Assembly (NCBI RefSeq): GCF_042652345.1
Contig: NZ_JBHSJJ010000003.1
Span: 186,001 to 250,000 of the forward strand
Length of the DNA stretch: 64,000 nucleotides
Direction of reading: 5' to 3'
DNA from: Negadavirga shengliensis
GTDB lineage: Bacteria > Bacteroidota > Bacteroidia > Cytophagales > Cyclobacteriaceae
This document shows positions 45,198 to 52,960 of this stretch, piece after piece. Under the pieces are notes generated by a model, which had not been told where the DNA came from, ran no database searches, and saw only the letters and a list, made by a program, of their open reading frames with translations. The translations under genes and the position numbers were made by a program. Each line of letters starts with the position of its first letter. Within the stretch, counting starts at the first letter, position 1.

Positions 45198-46607
45198 ATG
45201 CATAAAATATTGATTATCGATGACGAACTTTCAGTTTGTCAGATGTTGGAGAAGTTTTTGAAAAAGAAGGGATACCACGCAAAGTCCACCACTTCCGGGA
45301 AACAGGGGATCAAAATGCTCAAGATGGAGTTCTTTGACCTGGTGTTATGTGATTACCGGTTGGATGATATAGACGGGAGAACGCTCTATCCAGAACTTAG
45401 GAATGCAAACCCTGAGATGGTCGTGATTTTTATTACCGGCTATACCAATCTGAAAGTGGCCATAGAACTCATAAAAGAGGGGGTGTACCAATATCTGGAA
45501 AAGCCGTTGCGGCCTGATGAACTTTTGGAGACTCTGGAATCTGCCTTGAAACTGAAAAAAAGAAATAAATCATATCCGAACAGGCATGAAACTTCATCTG
45601 TGCCCAATCAGGATTTCATTATAGGGAAGAGCAGTTCCTCCCGGGAGTTGGTCAAAACGGTGGATTTGGTCGGGCCTACAGACTATTCCGTGGTAATTGA
45701 GGGAGAGACGGGTACCGGCAAGGAATCGCTCGCGCAGCTGCTCCATGAAAAGAGTGCGCGTAAAGACGGTCCCTTTATTCCGATCGATTGTGGGAGCCTT
45801 TCTAAAGAAATTGCCGCAAGCGAACTTTTCGGTCACGAAAAAGGAGCATATACCGGGGCTTATTCAGATAAAACCGGGGCTTTTGAACTCGCAAAAGGAG
45901 GGACCGTTTTTCTGGATGAAATTGGCAATCTTTCTATGGACATCCAAGTAATGCTGTTAAGAGCGCTTCAGGAGAAAGTCGTCAGAAAGTTGGGGAGTTT
46001 AAAACCCAGAAAAATCGATGTGAGGATAATCGCCGCTACGAATGAAAATCTAAGAGATAAAGTAAGAAATGGAAGTTTTCGGGAAGACCTGTATTACCGG
46101 ATAAATGAATTCAATATAACGGTGCCTCCCCTAAGGGAAAGAAGAGGCGATATGTCGCTGCTTATAAACCATTTTATTACAAAGACGGCAGAAGAGCTGG
46201 GCAAACCCGTACCTTCTTTAAGTGATGAAGTGCTCGAAGTGTTTAACAGGTATTCGTGGCCGGGAAATATCCGGGAATTGAAAAATGTCATCAGGAGGAC
46301 CTGCTTGCTGTCCATTGGTTCTGAAACAATCACCTCTAAGGTACTTCCCCGTCATCTAATGGAGGAGAATAGGGGTGGTGGCGAAACCAAAAACTTTTAT
46401 GTAGGTGCTGCAAAAGACACGCACAAAGAAGTTCTGCTGGCCGAAAACCATACTGATCTCAGGAAAACAGCCCACATGGCTGAAGCCAATCACATATTGA
46501 AAGTGTTGAAGGAAGTTGGCAACAACAAAACCAAAGCAGCCAAGCTATTGAACATAGACAGAAAAACCCTTTACCAGAAGTTGAAATTGTATCAGTTGGA
46601 GACGTGA
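45198..46607 (+). CDS. NtrC-family sigma-54-dependent response regulator
   Basis: 469 residues in three domains. Receiver 1-120 has phosphoacceptor Asp52 (LCDYRLDD) and Lys102. The AAA+ sigma-54 activation domain (about 135-375) has Walker A GETGTGKE at 169-176 and the sigma-54 contact loop GAYTGA at 216-221. The C-terminal Fis-type helix-turn-helix is NNKTKAAKLLNIDRKTLYQKL. It activates sigma-54 promoters after phosphorylation. Stop lies 3 bases from that of a convergent PAS histidine kinase, its likely partner. Confidence 0.93.
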   Translation: MHKILIIDDELSVCQMLEKFLKKKGYHAKSTTSGKQGIKMLKMEFFDLVLCDYRLDDIDGRTLYPELRNANPEMVVIFITGYTNLKVAIELIKEGVYQYLEKPLRPDELLETLESALKLKKRNKSYPNRHETSSVPNQDFIIGKSSSSRELVKTVDLVGPTDYSVVIEGETGTGKESLAQLLHEKSARKDGPFIPIDCGSLSKEIAASELFGHEKGAYTGAYSDKTGAFELAKGGTVFLDEIGNLSMDIQVMLLRALQEKVVRKLGSLKPRKIDVRIIAATNENLRDKVRNGSFREDLYYRINEFNITVPPLRERRGDMSLLINHFITKTAEELGKPVPSLSDEVLEVFNRYSWPGNIRELKNVIRRTCLLSIGSETITSKVLPRHLMEENRGGGETKNFYVGAAKDTHKEVLLAENHTDLRKTAHMAEANHILKVLKEVGNNKTKAAKLLNIDRKTLYQKLKLYQLET

Positions 46608-46610
46608 AGT

Positions 46611-47654
46611 TTAATCCAGGCCGTCTCTGTCAAAATATAAGGTGAAAGTAGTCCCTACATGTTTTTCACTTTCTATATGGAAGCCTATCCGGTGTTCAAA
46701 CAGGATTTGCTTGCTGGTATAAAGCCCCAGGCCGTTTCCGCCGTTTTTGGTGGTAAAGTAGGGTTTGAATACGTTTTTGGCTTCCTCCTTACCAATGCCT
46801 TCTCCATTGTCCGAGATCCTGATAATGGATTTGTGCTTAGCCATTTGGGAACTGATCCAAATGATGCCGTTGGCCCTTTTTATGGATTCGATGGCGTTGC
46901 CGATGATATTGTTCAATGCCAGCAACACTTTGCCCTTATCCATTGGGAAAAGGAATTTCTCGGGCATCAGGTCTTTGGTAAGCGTTATTCCGAGCAATTT
47001 GATTTTTTCCTGGTTGCTTCCGATGGCTTCCTCCAATACCTCATTGACATCCCATTCCTTTAAGTCCAGGGAAAAAACCTGGTCCTGTTGCAACAGGGAC
47101 TGGATCATGGTATCCATTTTCTGGTTGTTTTGTTGGATAAAATCGGTGATTTTATGGATTTCCCCATCGTTCTCCTTTAGCTCATGAATCGCCAGCCAGA
47201 TGTTGTTGGAAAGATTCTTCATTTCATGTACGAACAGGCGCATCATGTTTTTCGTATACAGTAATTGGTTTTGTTTTAGCTTGGCCTCAGTTTCTTTTTT
47301 GATTTCCGTGATGTTTTGTGCCACTAATAAATACAAATCCGCTTTATCATCTATACGGTCGCCGCTGACCATTACATAGAAAGGTTTGCCTTTTTGGGTT
47401 TTAAATGTGTACTCCCAGTTTAGAATATGCCACCTTTTACATAGCTCGTTGATGAATTCTTCCCCTTCTTTTTTATTATAAAAAAGTGCCGTGATGGACA
47501 TGCTTATCATTTCAGCTTTGGTGTAGCCAAGGTTGTTGGCAGCTGTCTCATTGACATCGATGATGTGATAATCGCAATCAACAAGGATCATCAGTTCACG
47601 CGATTTCAAAAAAGCCTTAACATAGACGGCAGGGTCAAGCATGCTAAATAACAA
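46611..47654 (-). CDS. Cytoplasmic PAS-domain sensor histidine kinase
   Basis: 347 residues, no transmembrane helix. A PAS domain (about 10-120: MILVDCDYHIIDVNETAANNLG) senses an unknown signal. H-box FVHEMKNLSNN with His143. ATPase N-box GNAIESIKRANG, G1 DNGEGIGKEEA, F-box FKPYFTTK and G2 GGNGLGLYTSK. NtrB-like arrangement, fitting the convergent NtrC-type regulator. An exact -7 box TAACTTTG occurs at 47690-47697 on the minus strand, about 35 bases upstream. Confidence 0.9.
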   Translation of the reverse strand: MLFSMLDPAVYVKAFLKSRELMILVDCDYHIIDVNETAANNLGYTKAEMISMSITALFYNKKEGEEFINELCKRWHILNWEYTFKTQKGKPFYVMVSGDRIDDKADLYLLVAQNITEIKKETEAKLKQNQLLYTKNMMRLFVHEMKNLSNNIWLAIHELKENDGEIHKITDFIQQNNQKMDTMIQSLLQQDQVFSLDLKEWDVNEVLEEAIGSNQEKIKLLGITLTKDLMPEKFLFPMDKGKVLLALNNIIGNAIESIKRANGIIWISSQMAKHKSIIRISDNGEGIGKEEAKNVFKPYFTTKNGGNGLGLYTSKQILFEHRIGFHIESEKHVGTTFTLYFDRDGLD

Positions 47655-48242
47655 TTGGTTCTTAATATCCTTATATCACAAACCGTGCGCAAAGTTACGA
47701 ATTAAAATAAAAAATTGTGGTGGGTAATAATTTTAGGATGATATAGTGGAATATAGTTTTGTAATCTTTATAAATGGATGTCTTTTTTGCTTACCGTGGA
47801 CGATGAAAATAAATGAAAATATTGTGGCTTTATTTTATTTATAAATATATTTGTAAATAGATAAAAATGAAATATAATATTCTTATTATAATTTATATAT
47901 TAAAAATTATTAAATAATATAGTTGTATATACTAGAATAATGATTATATTTAAAGAATTGTTACTAATGCCAGATACTGACAGCCATGATAAGAAAATTA
48001 TCACACCCCAATCCGAATCTGTCCGGTGGGAAAAAGGAATTCGAGTTTTTACATGCGGACCGGCGCTGCTTAAAAATGAATGAAAAAAAATTGGAATATC
48101 CCTCAAAAGATAAGACGGAAGGGGAGAACGCTCAAGATGCGATTCTACTCACTTCCTGAAATAATAAAATATTGTGAGTGATGATGCCCCATTATATCGG
48201 TTAGCGGATAACATCGTACTTGGTCCTGGATATTTCTATAAA
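47655..48242. other. A+T-rich gene-free stretch
   Basis: Nearly 600 bases without a credible gene. It contains the TAACTTTG box for the histidine kinase (47690-47697). A 68-codon frame on the minus strand at 47900-48106 lacks any family signal and I do not call it. Confidence 0.4.
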
Positions 48243-48318
48243 AGCCAACCTAGAGCCTTTATTTTTGACAGGGGTTGGCTGGGAGCGGGCTTTCCATTTG
48301 TCAGGTTATGGGAAAGCC
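48243..48318. other. Two adjacent inverted repeats in intergenic DNA
   Basis: Arm pair AGCCAACC (48243-48250)/GGTTGGCT (48273-48280), then GGCTTTCC (48288-48295)/GGAAAGCC (48311-48318). A 10-base palindrome TTGCCGGCAA follows just beyond. It lies about 110 bases downstream of the stop of the acyltransferase gene (minus strand). No T-run follows either hairpin. It may be a structured RNA or a remnant of a small mobile element. Confidence 0.45.
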
Positions 48319-48425
48319 AGGTTGCCGGCAAAAAATGCTAAAAAGGAATATCTGTGCCATAGGGCAAAAGGACTTATTGAGGTAGTTCCGATGATCATGT
48401 CTAAACCGATTGGGGCGCCATCACT

Positions 48426-49265
48426 TTATGTTTTCTTCCATCTGTTATGGGACCAGAGATAAATCGAGGGCTCCTGCCTTATATTCTCTTCCGTATATTT
48501 TATAAACTGATGCGTGATGGAATGAGCCGGGGTTCCGGCATAAGGTGGTTCGGATATAAGTACGTATCGGAAAACATAATATCCCCTTTTGGGTTTTCTG
48601 ACCTGACCGTAAACTACGGCATGGCCGAATTTTTTGGCAAGCCTTTCCGCACCTTCAAAAAATACCGTTTCACGGTTCATGAATTTTGCCCCATACCGAA
48701 TCTCAGATTGGTTGGGTCGCTGGTCCGCAGCCAATACGATTAACCTGTTCTTATCCCTGTTTTTGAGATAATTTCTTTGAAACCCATACCTTTCAGTGAG
48801 ATCTCCTCCCATTCTCCCCCTTATTTTTTTCATCAATTTGTCAAAGAAGGGATTATTGACCTTCAGGTACACGGTTTCGGATCGCTGTTGGGTAAACCTG
48901 CTGATGGCCAATTGATGTCCTTCCCAGTTAAAAAGGTGGGCGCTGAGACCGATTACGGTTTCTCCATTATCCAGTCTTTTCAATACCATTTCGGGGTTTT
49001 CGATCACAAATCTTTTGGTCAGTTCTTTGCGGGATATGGTGAGGAGCTTGATGGTTTCGGCGAAGGAATCTGTGAAGTTTCTGTAAAACGCTTTCTCTAT
49101 GGCTAACCGCTCTTCCTGGGTTTTCTCCGGAAAAGCATGCAGGAGGTTTTCCGCGACAATTTTTTTTCTATAACCCAATATATAATAGGCGACAACGAAC
49201 ATGATATCTGAAAAAAAATAGAGAATACCCAGAGGCAGCAAAGAAATTATCCGGACAAATAACAT
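48426..49265 (-). CDS. Lipid A biosynthesis-type acyltransferase (LpxL/HtrB family)
   Basis: 279 residues from the ATG at 49265 (MLFVRIISLLPLG); an upstream ATG at 49304 adds 13 residues that do not look like the family start. An N-terminal membrane helix (about 5-27) is followed by YRKKIVAENLLHAFPEKT, the acyltransferase motif H-x4-E in SAHLFNWEGHQ, and LAADQRPNQSE. Transfers a fatty acyl chain to a lipid A precursor or ornithine-type lipid at the inner membrane. Divergent from the ECF sigma gene. Confidence 0.88.
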   Translation of the reverse strand: MLFVRIISLLPLGILYFFSDIMFVVAYYILGYRKKIVAENLLHAFPEKTQEERLAIEKAFYRNFTDSFAETIKLLTISRKELTKRFVIENPEMVLKRLDNGETVIGLSAHLFNWEGHQLAISRFTQQRSETVYLKVNNPFFDKLMKKIRGRMGGDLTERYGFQRNYLKNRDKNRLIVLAADQRPNQSEIRYGAKFMNRETVFFEGAERLAKKFGHAVVYGQVRKPKRGYYVFRYVLISEPPYAGTPAHSITHQFIKYTEENIRQEPSIYLWSHNRWKKT

Positions 49266-49384
49266 GGTATTAAAGTAATCTAACGGCGCTTTTAGTGTCA
49301 ACAAGGAGCCAAAGAAAGGAAAAAATGGTGACTTTCTTTCGTAAAATTAGTTATAAATGACGCCAATTTGTAATTTTAGGGCCT

Positions 49385-49975
49385 ATGTCTGAAGTACAGA
49401 AAAAAAAATATTCCGAGAAAGATAAAAACAGCATTTTTGACAATGAGTTTATGCCCCACATAGACTCGATGTACAATTTTGCTTTCAGGCTTACATTTGA
49501 TGAAGATGATGCCAAAGATTTGGTTCAGGATACCTATCTGAAGGCATACCGGTTCATAAATTCTTTTGAAAAGGGCACTAATGCCAAGGCATGGTTGTTC
49601 AGGATATTGAAAAACTCTTTTATCAACGAATACCGGAAAAAGAGCAAGCAGCCCTCAAAGGTAGATTATCAGGAGGTTGAAACTTATTATAACTCAGATA
49701 ATGTTGATTATAGTATGACATCCGATTTGAGGGTGGATGCTGTGAAGGACATGCTCGGAGATGAGATCTCCAATGCGCTGAACAGCCTGGCTGTGGATTT
49801 TCGTACGGTGATTATTCTTTGCGATTTAGAAGGGTTCACTTATGAAGAAATGGCTAAGATTTTAGATATACCGATCGGTACAGTTAGATCTAGATTGCAT
49901 AGGGCCAGAAACCTGCTGAAGGACAAACTGAGGTCTTATGCGCAAAATATGGGATACGATACAGACGAAGAATAA
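49385..49975 (+). CDS. RNA polymerase ECF-type sigma factor
   Basis: 196 residues. Region 2 spans about 25-95 (FDEDDAKDLVQDTYLKAYRF, AWLFRILKNSFINEYRKK). Region 4 is near the C-terminus (LAVDFRTVIILCDLEGFTYEEMAKIL then GTVRSRLHRARNLL). It belongs to the RpoE-like group common in Bacteroidota and is followed after 25 bases by a small CxxC protein that is likely its anti-sigma factor. The cluster continues with gmk and nadD. Confidence 0.92.
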   Translation: MSEVQKKKYSEKDKNSIFDNEFMPHIDSMYNFAFRLTFDEDDAKDLVQDTYLKAYRFINSFEKGTNAKAWLFRILKNSFINEYRKKSKQPSKVDYQEVETYYNSDNVDYSMTSDLRVDAVKDMLGDEISNALNSLAVDFRTVIILCDLEGFTYEEMAKILDIPIGTVRSRLHRARNLLKDKLRSYAQNMGYDTDEE

Positions 49976-50000
49976 TATTTGAAATGAAGTAAAATTTAAG

Positions 50001-50273
50001 ATGGAGAAGAATTTGGACAATTCCATAAAGAGAAAACTGAATTGCAGTGACGCCAGCAAGTGTTTTGAATTGCTGGAAAGCATTTTGGACGGTGAAGAAA
50101 CCTCGGAATCAAAAGAAATCCTGAACGACAAACTTGCCAAATGTCAGCCCTGTTTTGAACATTACCATTTGGAAAAAGTTATCAGGGAGTTGCTCAAAAC
50201 CAAGTGTACCAAGCAATTGGTTCCTGCAGAATTGGCTGACAACATCCGTCAAAAAATTCAGGAAATTAAATAG
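50001..50273 (+). CDS. Putative anti-sigma factor (atypical zinc-binding type)
   Basis: 90 residues, soluble. A C-x2-C in LAKCQPCFEHYH at about residues 49-55 and downstream helical ELLKTKC...LPAELADNIRQKI-like layout resemble the ZAS/RsrA family. The His normally four residues before the first Cys of the H-x3-C-x2-C motif is Lys here. Extra Cys at 15 and 22 and the His pair after the CxxC could substitute as ligands. Position directly behind the ECF sigma gene supports an anti-sigma role; redox sensing is inference. Confidence 0.7.
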   Translation: MEKNLDNSIKRKLNCSDASKCFELLESILDGEETSESKEILNDKLAKCQPCFEHYHLEKVIRELLKTKCTKQLVPAELADNIRQKIQEIK

Positions 50274-50281
50274 CAGGGTTA

Positions 50282-50854
50282 ATGGCCAACGGCAAAGCGA
50301 TTATTTTCTCAGCTCCTTCGGGTTCTGGAAAAACAACCATTGTAAAACATTTGATTGAAAAGATACCCAATTTAGGTTTTTCGATTTCTGCCTGTACCAG
50401 GGACAAAAGGGGCAGGGCGGAGCAAAACGGGAAGGACTATTATTTTTTGACTCCTGAAGAATTTAAAAGGAAAATTGATCAGGATGAATTCATAGAGTGG
50501 GAGGAGGTATACGAGGGCAATTTTTATGGAACACTCAAAGAAGAAATTGAAAGAATCTGGAACCAAGGCAAGCATGTTATTTTTGATGTGGATGTTAAAG
50601 GCGGGCTGAACCTGAAAAAGTATTTCGGCGATAAGGCACTGGCCGTTTTTGTTAAAGTCCCGTCCATGGAAGATCTGGCGGTCCGGCTCAGGGATCGGGG
50701 GACCGAAACCGAAGACAGTTTGTCCAGAAGAATTTACAAGGCGAAATTTGAAATGACTTTTGAAAACAAGTTTGATGTCACGCTCATCAACCGGGATTTA
50801 AACCAGTCATTCGACGAAGCGGAGCAACTGGTGACGGGTTTTATTAATAAGTAG
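50282..50854 (+). CDS. gmk: Guanylate kinase
   Basis: 190 residues, phosphorylates GMP to GDP. P-loop APSGSGKT at 11-18, GMP-binding CTRDKRGRAEQNGKDYYF, EVYEGNFYGT and FDVDVKGGLNLKK. Normal length. Starts 8 bases after the anti-sigma-like gene and is followed 4 bases later by nadD. Confidence 0.96.
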   Translation: MANGKAIIFSAPSGSGKTTIVKHLIEKIPNLGFSISACTRDKRGRAEQNGKDYYFLTPEEFKRKIDQDEFIEWEEVYEGNFYGTLKEEIERIWNQGKHVIFDVDVKGGLNLKKYFGDKALAVFVKVPSMEDLAVRLRDRGTETEDSLSRRIYKAKFEMTFENKFDVTLINRDLNQSFDEAEQLVTGFINK

Positions 50855-50858
50855 CATT

Positions 50859-51425
50859 TTGAAAATAGGATTGTTTTTCGGTTCATTTAATCCCATTCAT
50901 ATAGGGCATTTGATCATTGCGGATATTATGCAGGACCAGACAGACCTGGACGAAGTATGGTTTGTCGTTTCTCCCCAAAACCCGTTGAAGTCCAGCAAGT
51001 CCTTGTTGCATGAGTTTGACAGGCTGAGAATGGTGGAACTGGCCACGGCGGATCATTACAAATTCCGGGTGGTTGATGTGGAATTCCACATGCCCCGGCC
51101 CAGTTACACCGTGGATACTTTGGCCTATCTTTCCGACCGATATCCTCAATATGATTTTAAACTTATCCTCGGAGGCGATAACCTCAACCATTTTCATAAA
51201 TGGAAAAACAGCACAGAAATCCTGGCCCACTATGGGTTATACGTATATCCACGGCCAGGCAACAATAAAGTCATTGAAAATGAAAACATTAAATATATAG
51301 ACTCTCCCCTGTTGGACATTTCCGCTACTTTTATCAGGAACACCATAAAAAAAGGAGGCTCTGTAAAATACCTCCTGCATCCTGATGTGGTGGATTATAT
51401 CCGTGATAAAAAACTCTATGAGTGA
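50859..51425 (+). CDS. nadD: Nicotinate-nucleotide adenylyltransferase
   Basis: 188 residues, adds AMP to nicotinate mononucleotide in NAD synthesis. GLFFGSFNPIHIGH is the nucleotidyltransferase start, and ISATFIRNTIKKGGSVKYLLHPDVVDYI the C-terminal signature. The start codon is TTG at 50859, the only start that preserves the full GSFNPIHIGH motif, four bases after the gmk stop. Last gene of the sigma/anti-sigma/gmk/nadD cluster, followed by a terminator. Confidence 0.95.
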   Translation: MKIGLFFGSFNPIHIGHLIIADIMQDQTDLDEVWFVVSPQNPLKSSKSLLHEFDRLRMVELATADHYKFRVVDVEFHMPRPSYTVDTLAYLSDRYPQYDFKLILGGDNLNHFHKWKNSTEILAHYGLYVYPRPGNNKVIENENIKYIDSPLLDISATFIRNTIKKGGSVKYLLHPDVVDYIRDKKLYE

Positions 51426-51456
51426 AGGGGGACACACAAGATGTCCTTTTTTGTTT
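51425..51456 (+). terminator. Terminator of the gmk-nadD cluster
   Basis: GGACA (51430-51434)/TGTCC (51442-51446) with a 7-base loop, extended by G-T/A-T pairs and followed by six T. Confidence 0.75.
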
Positions 51457-52802
51457 TATTCTTTCGAAGCAGTCAATCTATCCTTTCTGGTGACCAGCCG
51501 TTGACTGATATGGTCCGCGACCATTTTCCCCTGCTCCACGCCATTTTCAATAGCGGGCATATAGTGAATACCTCCATAAAACCGGCTGATGGCAGCTTCA
51601 TCAGCGGCTTCTTTAAAAGAATTGAAGCTTCTCGCCGCTAAGCCGTATTTGACTTCCGTGGAATCCAGAAAAGGAAACGGCTCACCCAGTAACCTGGTCA
51701 ATGCATGGGAGGCAGCGGTGGAAATCACACTGTGTCCGCTTGTATATTCCGGAAAGGGCGGGGTCTGAAGGAGGGGGAGCCAATCTTCATCCAAATAGAG
51801 GTTGATATAGGTTTCCGGTCTGATAAGGATACTCCTGTATTTTTCGTCCCAACAAGCAATAAAGCCGTCGAACAAGTGGATGGAAGTTACCGCCAAGGTC
51901 TCAGAGGTAGCTTTCCAATCCAAACCGGCAGCTTTTGAAGCGATACAGGCGATGCCGACCCAATGTCCACCGGGGGTGATTTTTTTCTCGGCATACATAA
52001 CATGTCCCTTTACATTCATTTTGTAAGGGTTACAGTCCCAGAAATAAGCGATGTCTTTTTGTTCCTTGGTTAGATTTATACCCGCATCCATCACTTCTTT
52101 GGCTTCTCTAAAAAATTCACTTTCCGGAATGATTTCAAAAGGGGTCGGGAGTGCAGGGAGATATTGATTGGCAGAATCCAGGGCGAACGGTCTGATCCTG
52201 TTCCAATGCGGTTCAATACCTTCCATGTATGCCGGCGGTGTGGGCTTCCATGTCCCGGGATCATTTTTAATGGTGTATTTTTCAAAGGACCTGCTTTGGT
52301 GGTAATTGTCTTTGCCCGCATACTTTAGAATATGCTCAGCCACAATTTCTCCCAAAGCAATTGAATTTTGAAATAGCGTTTTGGGCATGCCTTCATCCTT
52401 TAGCTTCTTATAGGTAGCCTCTCTGTGGGCGATCATTTCCTGTTCCGAAAAAACCAGTTGTGTGGCTACCTTGTAAAATGCAGCCAAAGCGGCCAAAGAA
52501 TAGGAACATTCTTCACAGGCATCAAAATCGGCGGGTTCGGATCCGTTCAACTGTCCCATCAGCGAGACATATCGGTCATCGCCCGCCAATACAGCAACCT
52601 CATAAGCTGCTATAGCAGGATAGGCGTAAATCCGGCTTGCTACCGGCGGTGAAAAGATATCATGGACGATAACGTCTGTAAGCTTTTCATTGGCCTGAAC
52701 CAATAAATCACCGGATTCCAACAGCTCTTTGTAACCGTCCCGCTCAGTACAACTGAACAACAGCACGGCCAATATCCAACTCATAAACTTTATCCTCATC
52801 AT
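51456..52802 (-). CDS. Vanadium-dependent haloperoxidase-like lipoprotein (PAP2 fold), copy 1
   Basis: 448 residues. Lipoprotein signal peptide with lipobox LLFSC (Cys18). The C-terminal half has the three vanadate/phosphate-binding motifs: KYRSILIRP (K-x6-RP), EYTSGHS with His357, and SRFYGGIH (SR-x5-H). These motifs are shared by vanadium haloperoxidases and PAP2 acid phosphatases. The alpha-helical N-half (DIFSPPVASRIYAYPAIAAYE) is typical of the bacterial haloperoxidase-like group. The Asp expected a few residues after the last His is Pro/Ala. It could oxidise halides or hydrolyse phosphates; the sequence cannot decide. Downstream of its paralogue (158 bases). Confidence 0.85.
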   Translation of the reverse strand: MMRIKFMSWILAVLLFSCTERDGYKELLESGDLLVQANEKLTDVIVHDIFSPPVASRIYAYPAIAAYEVAVLAGDDRYVSLMGQLNGSEPADFDACEECSYSLAALAAFYKVATQLVFSEQEMIAHREATYKKLKDEGMPKTLFQNSIALGEIVAEHILKYAGKDNYHQSRSFEKYTIKNDPGTWKPTPPAYMEGIEPHWNRIRPFALDSANQYLPALPTPFEIIPESEFFREAKEVMDAGINLTKEQKDIAYFWDCNPYKMNVKGHVMYAEKKITPGGHWVGIACIASKAAGLDWKATSETLAVTSIHLFDGFIACWDEKYRSILIRPETYINLYLDEDWLPLLQTPPFPEYTSGHSVISTAASHALTRLLGEPFPFLDSTEVKYGLAARSFNSFKEAADEAAISRFYGGIHYMPAIENGVEQGKMVADHISQRLVTRKDRLTASKE

Positions 52803-52960
52803 ATTGACAATGGGTTAAGCATTCATTCAAGGGTAAAATTATAATATTTGCGAACTTTTACGAATGATTTATATCATATTTTATCATTTCCATATAGTTC
52901 ATTCAAATGTTCTACATGTGGCTGATTTTGCTATGGATGAATAAACAGGGTAAAAGCTGT

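Noticed and set aside
47900..48106. 68-codon minus-strand frame in the A+T-rich gap
   Set aside because: Low-complexity tail and no coding signal; the stretch is better read as non-coding.
48220..48462. 80-codon plus-strand frame running into the acyltransferase gene
   Set aside because: Overlaps inverted repeats and the antisense end of a clear gene; no homology signal.
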